64,000 bases of DNA, from NCBI GenBank assembly GCA_030644725.1, contig CP130629.1:434001-498000 (forward strand), given 5' to 3'. The notes beneath the pieces are model-generated. The model searched no databases. It worked only from the letters and a program-made list of their open reading frames with translations, and was not told where the DNA came from. Numbering within the stretch: the first letter of the stretch is position 1; each line of letters opens with the position of its first letter. A program made the translations under genes and the position numbers. The stretch is from Candidatus Electrothrix communis (GTDB taxonomy: Bacteria > Desulfobacterota > Desulfobulbia > Desulfobulbales > Desulfobulbaceae). Positions 35,438-45,062 of the stretch are shown here, piece after piece.

Positions 35438-37069
35438 ATGAAAGTTTATCGAGCAGCTCAAATGAGTTTCCCCCGACATTTTCATAGACAAAGAGTCATC
35501 TTGAAGAGGCGAGGCATCTTGTATCAACAATCACTGATTAATCCTGTAAGCGATATTGTTACTATCCAAGGAGCCTTTTTAAACTCTAAGGCATTAGAGG
35601 AGCGAAGGAATCTTGGGCAATTTTTTACAGGTCTGGTTGTCTCTGATTACATGGCCTCGCTTATAGAGCTACCTGATGAGAAAACAGTTCGTATTTTAGA
35701 CGCCGGTGCTGGAACAGGTATTCTGACAGCGTCTGCGGCCTTGCATTGCTTGAAGATAGGATGTAATTCCGTCCATGCAGTGCTGTATGAGCTGGATGAA
35801 AAAGCTCTTCCTGCTCTTGAACAGACATTACATATCATCAGAAAGATATTTCAGAGCCGCCAAGCATCCTTTACCTGTGAGATTTATTGCGAAGATTTTG
35901 TTCTTGCCAGACCTGATAAGAACACCAGTGTTCAATCGTTTGATGTGGCGGTAATAAATCCCCCATATTTTAAATATAATGTAAAATCTTCACCGTATGC
36001 CAAGGCGACAGCTGATCTGTATCATGGTGACCCGAATATTTACGCTTCATTTATGGCAGTGGTCATGGCCTGTCTGAAGCGCGACGGACAAATGATTACG
36101 ATTACTCCGCGCAGCTTCACAAATGGGCTTTATTTCAAGGGGTTCAGGTCGTACTTGCTGACTGAATCTTCCTTGAAATCCGTCCATATTTTTAAACATA
36201 GGGATAAGGTTTTTAAAGACACGGCCTCAGCAGTCTTGCAAGAGAATATCATTTGTCGCTTTAAGAAAGGTGATCGGACTGGAAGGGTTACTGTGAGTTC
36301 AAGCAACTGCGATGCCGATATTCAGCATGGAACGAAAGAGATTTATCCTGCTGCCTTGATCATTGATTTGTCCAATGAGCAGAACATGATCCGAATCCCG
36401 GAATCAGCTTATGAAGCAGAGATACTTCAGCAGGCTGAAATGTTTGAAACCACCTTTCAGGATGCCGGTTATTTTATTTCAACAGGTCGCATTGTTGAAC
36501 ATCGTACTCGGGAGTATATCACCGATAATACGGGAGCAGAAAATTCAGTTCCCCTGTATCGTCCCCATAATGTAACGCCGTTGTCAGCAACTTGGACTGG
36601 AGAGCATGAAAAAGATGTATCCTTTATGCTGAGTAACGGGCATGAAAAACACACTATGAAGAACGGAACATATGTGCTTTTGAAGCGTTTTTCATCGAAA
36701 GACGAAAAACGCCGTTTGGTTGCAGCTGTGCATCTTGCGGAAATGCATGATTGTCAATTGATCGGCTTTGGCAACAAGACAAATTATATCGGTCTAAAGG
36801 GCGAGGTTTTGTCCTCAGCAGAAGCCTCCGGGATCGCAGCTGTTTTTAACTCCTCATTCATGGATAGGTATTTCAGGTCTGTTTCGGGCAATACCCAGGT
36901 AAATGCCACAGAAATTCGAGTGATGAAGTTTCCATCGCGGAATCAGGTGAAAAAAATAGGTGAACAAATACAAAAAATGGCTCTGTTTAATCAAAGTGAA
37001 CTTGATGGTATTGTTCATCCCATTCTCGGGGTAATGAATGAGCGGGCAGATGAATCCAGTGCTTCTTAA
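35438..37069 (+). CDS. N6-adenine DNA methyltransferase of a PstI/BsuBI-type system
   Basis: The 543-residue enzyme shows [17 protein letters not shown], the SAM-binding motif [13 protein letters not shown], and the catalytic motif IV NPPYFKY, as in Eco57I-like N6-adenine methylases. The next gene is a broken PstI/BsuBI-type endonuclease, so the target is probably CTGCAG (inference). The start is uncertain: ATG 35438 has only GGGA upstream, and a TTG at 35514 lies just after GAGGCGAGG. If the endonuclease is dead this is now an orphan methylase. Confidence 0.85.
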   Translation: MKVYRAAQMSFPRHFHRQRVILKRRGILYQQSLINPVSDIVTIQGAFLNSKALEERRNLGQFFTGLVVSDYMASLIELPDEKTVRILDAGAGTGILTASAALHCLKIGCNSVHAVLYELDEKALPALEQTLHIIRKIFQSRQASFTCEIYCEDFVLARPDKNTSVQSFDVAVINPPYFKYNVKSSPYAKATADLYHGDPNIYASFMAVVMACLKRDGQMITITPRSFTNGLYFKGFRSYLLTESSLKSVHIFKHRDKVFKDTASAVLQENIICRFKKGDRTGRVTVSSSNCDADIQHGTKEIYPAALIIDLSNEQNMIRIPESAYEAEILQQAEMFETTFQDAGYFISTGRIVEHRTREYITDNTGAENSVPLYRPHNVTPLSATWTGEHEKDVSFMLSNGHEKHTMKNGTYVLLKRFSSKDEKRRLVAAVHLAEMHDCQLIGFGNKTNYIGLKGEVLSSAEASGIAAVFNSSFMDRYFRSVSGNTQVNATEIRVMKFPSRNQVKKIGEQIQKMALFNQSELDGIVHPILGVMNERADESSAS

Positions 37070-37074
37070 TTAAA

Positions 37075-37383
37075 GTGAAATTTACAAAAAAACAAGAGCG
37101 GAAACTCCAAGAAGCCAAATCGTTATTGACCGCTTTAGGTCTTCCAAAAGCCCAATGTAATGACCGTTCGGCATGGGTCTTTTTGGCCTTAGCAGATGTT
37201 AGGCCTTCCGATGCGTGGAGTTCTGCAACCGCGCCACTGTTGCCAACAGTAAGCATTATGGAATTTATCCGTAATGAATACAGTATGGACTATAAGCCGA
37301 ACAGCAGGGAAACCATTCGAAGGCAAACTAAAGTGGACCCCATAAGAAAGATGATGAAGAAAATAAACAGATTTGAGCAGTAA
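37075..37383 (+). pseudogene. Truncated BsuBI/PstI-type restriction endonuclease (N-terminal domain only)
   Basis: From a GTG at 37075, five bases after the methylase stop, the frame reads [20 protein letters not shown], then [10 protein letters not shown]. Both are landmarks of the N-terminal winged-helix domain of BsuBI/PstI endonucleases. After RRQT the sequence changes to [17 protein letters not shown] and stops at 102 residues, whereas the family is about 310-320. The catalytic C-terminal domain is absent, so cleavage should be lost. No downstream remnant is visible before the next gene at 37404. Confidence 0.8.
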
Positions 37384-37403
37384 CTCTGCTCTAAGAAAAG
37401 AAT

Positions 37404-38348
37404 ATGCAAACCGGTGAAAGCCCAGTCCGGGATATCCTGCGCCTGATCGTCTGGTATCCTCTGCGTTGGTTCCTGCTTGCTGTGTCCCCTAAGATCGCCT
37501 TGGCAACATTACGGTTTATGGGTGATCTGCATTATGGAGCTGCCAAGGGAAAACGTCGAATGCTGACAGAGAATCTGCAACGGATGGGCATCAGTGAAAC
37601 CCATCATGCTGAGAATATCCGTCTCTATTTTCGTAACCATTATCAGGATCAACTTTTCCCCCTTGTCTTTCCGAAGTTCAATAAGGAGAATATTGTTGAT
37701 TATGTCAGCTTTCAGGGGTTGTCTCACCTGGACAAGGCCTTGGAAAAAAAGAAAGGCGTTGTGCTGGTGCATGGTCATTTCGGTCCGGTTCATCTCCCCC
37801 TGGTATCCCTCGCCCTGATGGGATATCCGATGAAACAGATCGGCAATCCTTCAGATAAGGGCCTGAGTTGGATAGGCCGTCATGTGGCCTTCCGCCTGCG
37901 CATGCAGTACGAGGAGCGTATCCCTGCTGACATTATCCAGGCTGGCTCCTTTCTTCGCCCGATTTTTCAGGCGCTCCGCAGTAATCAGATCATCATGACA
38001 ACCGGTGACGGCTCAGGAACAGAGGAGACTTTCGGTAAGCAGGCATGCTTTCAATTTCTTGGCCAACAGGCTGTTTTGCCTCTTGGTCCGGCAATTCTTT
38101 CCCAAAAGACCGGTGCCTCTCTGCTCCCCCTTTTTATTCTGCCTGGTGACCAGACCTTATTTACAGTGATCATTGAATCAGAAATCACCTCTGACTTACC
38201 AGGAGAGCAGGGCGTTCATGACTGCACAAGGCAATTCCTTGTCCGTTTGCAAGAGTACATCCGCACCTCTCCTGGGTACATGCATTTCCTTGATCGTTTT
38301 GTTCCTGGGCAATTCATTTGTGCAGAACAAGGCGAGGAAAAGAAATAG
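37404..38348 (+). CDS. Lipid A acyltransferase-like protein (LpxL/HtrB family)
   Basis: The 314-residue product has an N-terminal membrane anchor and the lysophospholipid acyltransferase fold: VVLVHGHFGPVHLPL, then MTTGDGSGTEET and RPIFQALRSNQIIM. LpxL-type enzymes add secondary acyl chains to lipid A. The usual HxxxxD/E catalytic pair reads HFGPVH here, with His in place of the acid, so activity or acceptor may differ. It opens a run of envelope genes with short gaps. Confidence 0.8.
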   Translation: MQTGESPVRDILRLIVWYPLRWFLLAVSPKIALATLRFMGDLHYGAAKGKRRMLTENLQRMGISETHHAENIRLYFRNHYQDQLFPLVFPKFNKENIVDYVSFQGLSHLDKALEKKKGVVLVHGHFGPVHLPLVSLALMGYPMKQIGNPSDKGLSWIGRHVAFRLRMQYEERIPADIIQAGSFLRPIFQALRSNQIIMTTGDGSGTEETFGKQACFQFLGQQAVLPLGPAILSQKTGASLLPLFILPGDQTLFTVIIESEITSDLPGEQGVHDCTRQFLVRLQEYIRTSPGYMHFLDRFVPGQFICAEQGEEKK

Positions 38349-38365
38349 ATAGGTAATAGGTCTGC

Positions 38366-39544
38366 ATGTATAAAATCATTAATCGCAAAAAACGCATTGT
38401 CACGATCATTGCGGATCTCTTCGGCAATCTTCTCTTTTTTCCGCTACGCTTCATTCGGAAACAGGAAGCCATCACCCTGGACCGGGTGAAAACGATCTGT
38501 ATTATACGGACTGCCTACATCGGCGACGTTATCATGACCCTGCCGATCTTGCCTGCACTGTATAAAAGATATCCTGAGGCTAAGATCACCTTTTTGACCT
38601 CAACAGCCTCGGCAGCAGTATTACAGCATAATAAATATATCGATAAGATATTAACCTTTAATCCTTTCTGGTTCTATCCCGGATCCATCAAAGATTGGTT
38701 TGCCTTTATCAGGAAACTGCGCTCGCTCCGTTTTGATCTCCTGATTGAAACCAGGGCTGATATACGGGAACTCGCCCTGCTGGCTTTCTGGATTCCGGCC
38801 CGATTCAAGGTGAGTTATGATGTGGGCGGCGGCGGGTATCTGCTGACGCATAAAGTCCCCTATCCCGGCCTTTGTCATAAAGTAGACTACCATCTTCATA
38901 TTGCCCGCTATCTCGGTTGTTCTGTCGAGGGTGCGGAGGCGGAACTTTTTATTACCTCAGAAGAGGATCAAGAGGTTGCTTCTCTGTTGGATAAAAAAGA
39001 AATAACAGGCCCTTTTATCGTTGTCCATCCCGGTTCTCGTTTGGTCCTGAAACGTTGGTTCCCGGAGCGTTTTGCCCAGGTTTGCGAAAATCTCTTTCAG
39101 CAATATAGATTGCCGGTCGTGCTTGTGGGGGGAGCGGATGAATCTCCATTGACTCAAGGTATTCAGACCACTCTTCAAGCTCAGCAATGTCAAGCTGTTT
39201 CGCTGGCAGGAGCGCTGAATATCCGCCAGTTGGCCGCACTGTTGGGGCGGGCTGCCCTTTTTCTTTGCAATGACAGTGCGCCTATGCATATTGCTGCGGC
39301 AATGAAAACACCAACTCTTGCCATATTCGGTCCTTCCAAATCCGTGGAAACAGCCCCGTATAGCCCGGTGGGTCAGGTGGTGGAAAAAGACTTTCCCTGC
39401 CGTGTTACCTGTGATGAGAGTCGATGTTGCTCTCCCGAACACGGCTCTGACTACCATGCCTGCCTGCAAGAAATCACTGTGCAAGATGTGCAACAGGCCG
39501 CAGAAGAAATTCTTAACCGTTCATATCAGCCCATCCTATCATGA
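38366..39544 (+). CDS. Glycosyltransferase family 9 (heptosyltransferase-like)
   Basis: The 392-residue product carries CIIRTAYIGDVIMTLPIL near the N-terminus, VVHPGSRLVLKRWFPERFA in the middle and LCNDSAPMHIAAAMKTPTLAIFGPS, the family 9 nucleotide-sugar site. Such enzymes add heptose or related sugars to the LPS inner core. Its stop overlaps the start of the next gene by 4 bases (ATGA). Confidence 0.9.
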   Translation: MYKIINRKKRIVTIIADLFGNLLFFPLRFIRKQEAITLDRVKTICIIRTAYIGDVIMTLPILPALYKRYPEAKITFLTSTASAAVLQHNKYIDKILTFNPFWFYPGSIKDWFAFIRKLRSLRFDLLIETRADIRELALLAFWIPARFKVSYDVGGGGYLLTHKVPYPGLCHKVDYHLHIARYLGCSVEGAEAELFITSEEDQEVASLLDKKEITGPFIVVHPGSRLVLKRWFPERFAQVCENLFQQYRLPVVLVGGADESPLTQGIQTTLQAQQCQAVSLAGALNIRQLAALLGRAALFLCNDSAPMHIAAAMKTPTLAIFGPSKSVETAPYSPVGQVVEKDFPCRVTCDESRCCSPEHGSDYHACLQEITVQDVQQAAEEILNRSYQPILS

Positions 39545-40788
39545 TAAAAAAATATCACGCAAACATCATCCAGTGCCGATCGTTTGAGGAAATCAAAACC
39601 CGCCTTGCTGAAGTCTTGGCAGGATACACTTCAGTCCTGCCTGCTGATCGGAATGCACGCATCCTGATCAAGCCGAACCTGAATAGCAATATGAATGCCC
39701 TGACCGGCAACACCACCGACCTGCGTTTGCTGGCCGCTGTTATCCTCTTTTTGAAAGAAGCTGGGTATGGGAATATTACAATAGGAGAAGGAACAAATAG
39801 CGGTTTCTACCGAACTAATATTAGCGTCATTACCCGACTCCGGGTGGATGAGTTGGCAAAACATTACGGCGTCAACTGCATTGATCTGAATTACTCTGAG
39901 CCTTTTCTTATCCCCTTTGAAGACGGGGTGCAGGCGGGCATTGCCAGGGAATGCACAGAGGCTGATCTGCTGATCAATATGCCCAAGCTTAAAACCCATT
40001 TTGAAGCAGGTATGACTGTTTGTCTGAAAAATCTGATCGGTTGCTTAGTGGGACAGGAAAATAAGAAAAAAACTCATCTCTCTCTTGCAGCAAATATTGT
40101 CAATATAACGGAAAATTGTAGCCCTCATCTCCATATTGTGGATGCGCTTTTTGCAATGGAAGGGCTGGGGCCGACCAAGGGCACCCCGGTGAAAACTGAC
40201 ACAGTCTTTATCGGCACAGATCCGTATTTTCTTGATCTTCTGGCGGCCCGATTCGCTTCCTGTGATCCTGGCAAGATTTCTCCCTTACAGATTGCCCGCC
40301 AACGAGGCATCATCAAGCAGGAGCTATTTGCAGCAGCACAAGATTTTCCGATCATCCCATACGAGCGCCCCTTTGCTCCACCCAAGGCCGGGCCTATCGC
40401 CACCTTTATCCATCATCCCAAACGACAGAAATACTTTCTTGCTGTCCGGAATACGGCGTTTTTTAATTATCTCTGCAATACAGAGTTGTTTGCCAAACTC
40501 CTGTTTCTCACCGATCTGCGCCAGGATGTTTTTTTGGAAACAGAAATGGAATGGGAAGGGCTGGCACTTGCAGAGGAAAAATGCAACCAATGCGGCAAAT
40601 GTCGTGATTACTGCCCAGTCGATTTGCCCCTACCCCAGGCCTTAGCTGAGCAGGATCTGCAACACTGTATTCACTGCCTCTACTGTTTCTGTGTCTGCCC
40701 GCAGGATGCTATTCAATTTCAAGGAAAGCTGGGCTTTATGGAAGAACAGATGAAGCAGTACGACACTATGATTCGCAGTATGGCCTAA
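39541..40788 (+). CDS. DUF362 domain protein with C-terminal ferredoxin domain
   Basis: The 415-residue product has a DUF362 domain (about 1-300; ILIKPNLNSNMN, MPKLKTHFEAGMTVCLKNLIG) and a C-terminal 2x 4Fe-4S domain: CNQCGKCRDYCP and CIHCLYCFCVCP. The exact role is not known. Translational coupling with the GT9 gene places it in the envelope operon, perhaps as an Fe-S redox step linked to the radical SAM protein next door. Confidence 0.85.
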   Translation: MIKKYHANIIQCRSFEEIKTRLAEVLAGYTSVLPADRNARILIKPNLNSNMNALTGNTTDLRLLAAVILFLKEAGYGNITIGEGTNSGFYRTNISVITRLRVDELAKHYGVNCIDLNYSEPFLIPFEDGVQAGIARECTEADLLINMPKLKTHFEAGMTVCLKNLIGCLVGQENKKKTHLSLAANIVNITENCSPHLHIVDALFAMEGLGPTKGTPVKTDTVFIGTDPYFLDLLAARFASCDPGKISPLQIARQRGIIKQELFAAAQDFPIIPYERPFAPPKAGPIATFIHHPKRQKYFLAVRNTAFFNYLCNTELFAKLLFLTDLRQDVFLETEMEWEGLALAEEKCNQCGKCRDYCPVDLPLPQALAEQDLQHCIHCLYCFCVCPQDAIQFQGKLGFMEEQMKQYDTMIRSMA

Positions 40789-40885
40789 GATACATAGATA
40801 AAAAAATATCCCGGAGGGGGTGTTTTTTCATGGCGAAGCGAACAATGCCAGCAGATTTCCTTTTTTTGAATAATCGGAGCATATT

Positions 40886-42388
40886 ATGCGCGTCACCTTT
40901 CTCAACCCACCTTTTTTAAAGAATTTTTCTCGGCCTCAACGCAGTCCGGCTGTTACCAAGAGCGGGACTCTCTATTATCCCATGTGGCTGTCTTACGCCG
41001 CAGGCTATACTGAAGCGGGTGGGTATGCAATTGATCTTATTGATGCCCCGGCAGCTGATGTATCCGAGGATGCCGTCATTGAGCGTATCAAAAACTTTGG
41101 CAGTCGATTGGTGGTCGTGGAGACGAGCACACCGAGCATTTATAATGACGTGAACTTTTCTGGAAAGCTTAAGGAAAAGCTGGGCAGGGAAGGGCAGGAG
41201 CTCTTTATCGTCTTGGTCGGCACCCATGTTTCCGCCCTGCCTGAGGAGAGCCTCAGCCTGAATGCCTCGGTGGATGCGGTTGCCCAGGGAGAGTTTGATG
41301 TCACTGTCAGGGAGCTGGCTGATGCGCTGGGAACCGGGCGGGAACTTGGGCAGGAACTCGAAAGCGTAGCTGGGCTCTGGCTTCGAAATGGGGATGAGGT
41401 ACGTCATACCGGTGAACGGGTTCCCCTTGCCGATGTTGATCAGCTCCCCTTTGTCAGCTCGGTGTATAAGAGATTTCTTGATCCGCACCATTATTTTAAT
41501 CCCAATGCCCTGTTTCCTATGGTGACGATCACCACCAGCAGGGGGTGCCCGCATCGCTGTTTTTTCTGCGTTTATCCGCAAACGATGATGGGACATAGGC
41601 TGCGTAATCGTAGTGTGGATAATGTCGTGGATGAGTTGGAATACATTATTGCCAATTTTCCAGAGCTCAAGGCGATCTTTTTTGAGGACGATACCTTTCC
41701 AGCCAATAAAAAACGCTGTATCGCTATCTGCGAAGAGATGATCCGTCGCAAGATCAAGATATCCTGGACAGCCAATGCCCGGGTCGACTTGGATCAGGAA
41801 ACCATGCGCGTAATGAAAAAGGCAGGGTGTCGCTGTCTCTGTGTCGGTTTTGAGAGCGGCAATCAGCAGCTTTTGGATACAATGAAGAAAGGCATCACTC
41901 TGGAGCAGTCCCGCACCTTTATGGAGGCGGCAAGGAAGACAGGTATTCTGATCCACGGTTGTTTTATGGTGGGCCTGCCCGGAGAAACTCAAGAAACCAT
42001 GCAGGAAACCCTGGACCTTGCCATCAGCCTTCAGCCGGATGCGATACAAATGTATCCGGTCATGGTCTATCCCGGTACCGCCGCCTATGCCTGGTACAAG
42101 CAAAAGAATTTAATCACTTCAAAGGATTTCTCCCAATGGCTGACCCCGTCTGGGCTCCATAATACGGTTATCCAGGGGGAGAATCTCAGTGCAGAAGAGT
42201 TGGTTCGCTTTTGCGATCAGGCCCGGAAAAAGTTTTACTTGCGGCCCGGATATATCCTGTATAAATTTGTTCAGATGCTCCGCCATCCTACTGAAATTCG
42301 GCGAACGCTCAAATCCGTTCGTACCTTTGCAAAATATCTTTTTTTCGGCTCTGATGTCCAAAAAGAGTCCGCGATACAGGACTCCTGA
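40886..42388 (+). CDS. B12-binding radical SAM protein
   Basis: The 500-residue protein has an N-terminal cobalamin-binding-like domain (about 1-170), a radical SAM core with SRGCPHRCFFCVYP (CxxxCxxC), FFEDDTFPANKKR and GFESGNQQLLDTMKKG, and a C-terminal helical domain. This BchE/HpnJ-like class includes C-methylases and rearrangement enzymes acting on lipids or tetrapyrroles. The LPS context suggests a lipid or sugar substrate, but the sequence does not decide it. Confidence 0.87.
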   Translation: MRVTFLNPPFLKNFSRPQRSPAVTKSGTLYYPMWLSYAAGYTEAGGYAIDLIDAPAADVSEDAVIERIKNFGSRLVVVETSTPSIYNDVNFSGKLKEKLGREGQELFIVLVGTHVSALPEESLSLNASVDAVAQGEFDVTVRELADALGTGRELGQELESVAGLWLRNGDEVRHTGERVPLADVDQLPFVSSVYKRFLDPHHYFNPNALFPMVTITTSRGCPHRCFFCVYPQTMMGHRLRNRSVDNVVDELEYIIANFPELKAIFFEDDTFPANKKRCIAICEEMIRRKIKISWTANARVDLDQETMRVMKKAGCRCLCVGFESGNQQLLDTMKKGITLEQSRTFMEAARKTGILIHGCFMVGLPGETQETMQETLDLAISLQPDAIQMYPVMVYPGTAAYAWYKQKNLITSKDFSQWLTPSGLHNTVIQGENLSAEELVRFCDQARKKFYLRPGYILYKFVQMLRHPTEIRRTLKSVRTFAKYLFFGSDVQKESAIQDS

Positions 42389-42390
42389 AC

Positions 42391-43392
42391 ATGGCCTCTC
42401 TCTCAGTTATTGTTCCGGCCTGGAATGCGGAAAATAGTCTTGCGCTCTGTCTCCAGAGCTTAATGGGGCAGACTCTTTCCAGAGATAGCTATGAGGTTAT
42501 CGTGGTGGATGACGGTTCAACTGATCAGACTGCTGAGATCGCCCGCCGATTTTCGGTGGTTTATCATTATCAGGAAAATCAAGGGCCAGCAGCAGCGCGA
42601 AATGCTGGGGTCTTCCTGGCAAAAGGAGATTTAATATTTTTTACAGATGCGGATTGCGTACCTGATCCGAATTGGCTGGAAGAGATGGCGGCCCCTTTTG
42701 CACGACCTGAGGTTACAGCTGTTAAAGGCGTTTATCGCACGGAGCAGAGGGATATTATCGCCCGTTTTGCTCAGGTTGAGTTTGAGGAGCGTTTCAGTAT
42801 GCTGAAACAGAGGGCCTCTATTGATATGGTAGATACCTATTCTGCCGGTTTTAGAAAAGAAATATTCCTTGCTTTAGGCGGATTTGATACTCGTTTTCCC
42901 AAGGCCGATAATGAGGACACCGAGTTTTCCTATCGGATGGCTGCGCAAGCCTATATGATGGTTTTCGCCCCCCGTGCAGTGGTGCGCCATCTCAATCACC
43001 CTGATTCGGTTCTCCGCTATTTTCGACTTAAATTTGGCAGAGGATTCTGGAGGCTCATGGTCTACCGGATGCATCCCGAGAGAATGGTCAAGGACTCCTA
43101 TACCCCACAGACCCTCAAGTTACAGATAATTGTTCTGTTCCTGGGGTTGATTGGGTTATTTGTCCTTTTTGCCTCACTTTTTTTGGGTACCATCTTGTTG
43201 GTGGGTTCCTTCCTTTTTTTCTTGGCTCTCATTTTTCCTTTTTTTCGTATAGCCTACCGGCATGATAGGAGTGTGGCTTTCCTTTCTCCCCTTTTGCTGG
43301 CGCTCCGGGCCGTGGCCATTGGCAGTGGTGTCGCGTGGGGGGCGATTCAGCTTTGGTTAGAACGTGATGTCTTTGAGTCCCGGAAAAAATAG
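42391..43392 (+). CDS. Glycosyltransferase family 2
   Basis: The 333-residue product begins 2 bases after the radical SAM gene. It has the GT-A motifs SVIVPAWNAENSL, VVDDGSTDQT, FTDADCVPD (DxD-like) and the acceptor-site ADNEDTEFSYRM. Two or three C-terminal membrane spans (about 245-320) anchor it, so it probably acts on a lipid-linked acceptor at the inner membrane. The sugar specificity is unknown. Confidence 0.9.
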   Translation: MASLSVIVPAWNAENSLALCLQSLMGQTLSRDSYEVIVVDDGSTDQTAEIARRFSVVYHYQENQGPAAARNAGVFLAKGDLIFFTDADCVPDPNWLEEMAAPFARPEVTAVKGVYRTEQRDIIARFAQVEFEERFSMLKQRASIDMVDTYSAGFRKEIFLALGGFDTRFPKADNEDTEFSYRMAAQAYMMVFAPRAVVRHLNHPDSVLRYFRLKFGRGFWRLMVYRMHPERMVKDSYTPQTLKLQIIVLFLGLIGLFVLFASLFLGTILLVGSFLFFLALIFPFFRIAYRHDRSVAFLSPLLLALRAVAIGSGVAWGAIQLWLERDVFESRKK

Positions 43393-43410
43393 ATCCATTT
43401 TAGGATAAGA

Positions 43411-43641
43411 GTGGAAGCAGGCCATGAGGTCTTCAGCCGTATTGTATGGGACAGTTGTTATCGTTTGGCAGGTTTGTTGGACAGATCTCTTTGGGGCAAC
43501 AGCTCTTCTTTATCTGCCTTGTTTTTCTTTACCCTGAGAGATAAATGGGCTATGCTCAAGCGTGCTTCAGGGAATTTCGGCTGTTTTTTACAGATGACTC
43601 CACAGGTGATTCTCTATGGCGTCTGGAGCGTTGCCGGGTGA
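43411..43641 (+). CDS. Doubtful small ORF (76 codons) in the GT2-fabZ gap
   Basis: A GTG start at 43411 lies 6 bases after TTAGGATAAG, and the frame is open for 76 codons with no recognisable domain, moderately hydrophobic. It fills the 299-base gap between the GT2 gene and fabZ. It may be chance. Confidence 0.25.
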   Translation: MEAGHEVFSRIVWDSCYRLAGLLDRSLWGNSSSLSALFFFTLRDKWAMLKRASGNFGCFLQMTPQVILYGVWSVAG

Positions 43642-43691
43642 AGCAGAGTTGAATAAATATGCAATGATAATGAGAAAAGGAGAAGAGCTGA

Positions 43692-44144
43692 ATGACTGAG
43701 GACAAAAAGGTGCAGTTGCCTATGGGGATCAAGGAAATTCTTGACCTCTTGCCGCACCGATATCCTTTTATTATGCTGGACCGGGTGCTGGAATTTGAAC
43801 ATGATAAAACAATAACCGGCTTAAAAAATGTATCCATGGGAGAGCCTTTTTTTCAGGGACATTTTCCCGGTGAACCTGTTATGCCCGGAGTCTTGATTCT
43901 TGAGGGTATGGCCCAAGCCGGAGCAGTGTTGGCCTATCTGTCCACAGAGGACATTGCCGGGAAACTGGTCTATTTTGCCGGAATGGACAAGGTCCGTTTT
44001 CGTAAGGTGGTGCGACCGGGTGATCAGCTTATCTATAAGGTGGAAATGGTTCGCCGAAAAAGCAAACTCATCAAGGTCCAGTGTAAGGCCTATGTTGATG
44101 ATATACTGGTGACCGAAGCTGAGCAGCTGGCCACCTTTTCTTGA
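43692..44144 (+). CDS. fabZ: 3-hydroxyacyl-ACP dehydratase FabZ
   Basis: FabZ dehydrates hydroxyacyl-ACP in fatty acid synthesis. The 150-residue product has the hot-dog signature LPHRYPFIMLDRV (active His), FFQGHFPGEPVMPGVLILEGMAQAG (catalytic Glu) and a full-length C-terminus. It precedes lpxA as in many Gram-negative genomes; both use the same hydroxyacyl-ACP pool. Confidence 0.95.
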   Translation: MTEDKKVQLPMGIKEILDLLPHRYPFIMLDRVLEFEHDKTITGLKNVSMGEPFFQGHFPGEPVMPGVLILEGMAQAGAVLAYLSTEDIAGKLVYFAGMDKVRFRKVVRPGDQLIYKVEMVRRKSKLIKVQCKAYVDDILVTEAEQLATFS

Positions 44145-44249
44145 TGGTGTTCCGTCGTTGTCATAGAGGACAAGGATGTAGTTCATACGCACATGATGCT
44201 GCTTATTAGACTGTCGGCCTGCATAGAGGCTAACAAAGGAATAGTATAA

Positions 44250-45050
44250 ATGACTATACATGCTACTGCCGTGGTTGACCCGCAGGCGGAAGTTCATGAA
44301 ACCGTTTCAGTTGGTGCATACAGCGTTATCGGCCCCAATGTCTCCATCGGCCCAAACACGGTTATCGAAGCACATGCTGTGATCTCTGGGTATACAAGTA
44401 TCGGAGCTGATAATTATATCGGTTCCTTTTCTTCTCTTGGTACGCCGCCACAGGATAGCCATTATCAAGGTGAACCGACAGAGCTGATTATCGGAGATGG
44501 AAACAGGATACGGGAGTATGTTTCTATTCACCGAGGGACGGCCTCTGGAGGAGGCAAGACGGTTATCGGAAATAATAATATGCTGATGGCCTATTGCCAT
44601 GTAGCCCATGATTGTGTCCTCCATGACCATGTGATCATGTCCAATGTGGCAACCTTAGGTGGCCATGTAGAGGTGGGCAGTTATGCCAATCTCGGCGGGT
44701 TAGTGGCTGTGCATCAGTTTTGTCGGATAGGAGCTTATACCTATGTCGGTGGCATGTCAGGTATCTCTCTGGATGTACCGCCCTATGTTATTTTGACTGG
44801 CACCAGAAATCGGATGCGTATTGCCGGGGTCAACAAGATTGGTATGCGGCGTAATGGTATGGCCCGAGAGGCTATCAATGAGGTTGATCAGGCCTTTAGA
44901 ATAATTTTTCGTTCCTCACCGCAGGTCTTGGTGAAGGAAGCTCTGGCCCAGGCAACCCAGGAATTTCCTGATTCTAAAGAGGTTCGTGTCTTGGTCGATT
45001 TTTTCCGGGAAAGTAAACGTGGTGTTGTAAAACGCACTGAAGACAGCTGA
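44250..45050 (+). CDS. lpxA: UDP-N-acetylglucosamine acyltransferase LpxA
   Basis: LpxA begins lipid A synthesis by transferring a hydroxyacyl chain to UDP-GlcNAc. The 266-residue product is a left-handed beta-helix with hexapeptide repeats ((I/V)GPNxxIG), the catalytic-region MAYCHVAHDC with its His, GGLVAVHQFCRIGAYTYVGG, and a C-terminal helical cap. fabZ is upstream and lpxI 12 bases downstream. Confidence 0.95.
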   Translation: MTIHATAVVDPQAEVHETVSVGAYSVIGPNVSIGPNTVIEAHAVISGYTSIGADNYIGSFSSLGTPPQDSHYQGEPTELIIGDGNRIREYVSIHRGTASGGGKTVIGNNNMLMAYCHVAHDCVLHDHVIMSNVATLGGHVEVGSYANLGGLVAVHQFCRIGAYTYVGGMSGISLDVPPYVILTGTRNRMRIAGVNKIGMRRNGMAREAINEVDQAFRIIFRSSPQVLVKEALAQATQEFPDSKEVRVLVDFFRESKRGVVKRTEDS

Positions 45051-45062
45051 AACGCATTACGC

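Noticed and set aside
40916-42103. 395-codon minus-strand frame opposite the radical SAM gene
   Set aside because: The plus strand has clear B12 and radical SAM motifs throughout; the antisense product has none.
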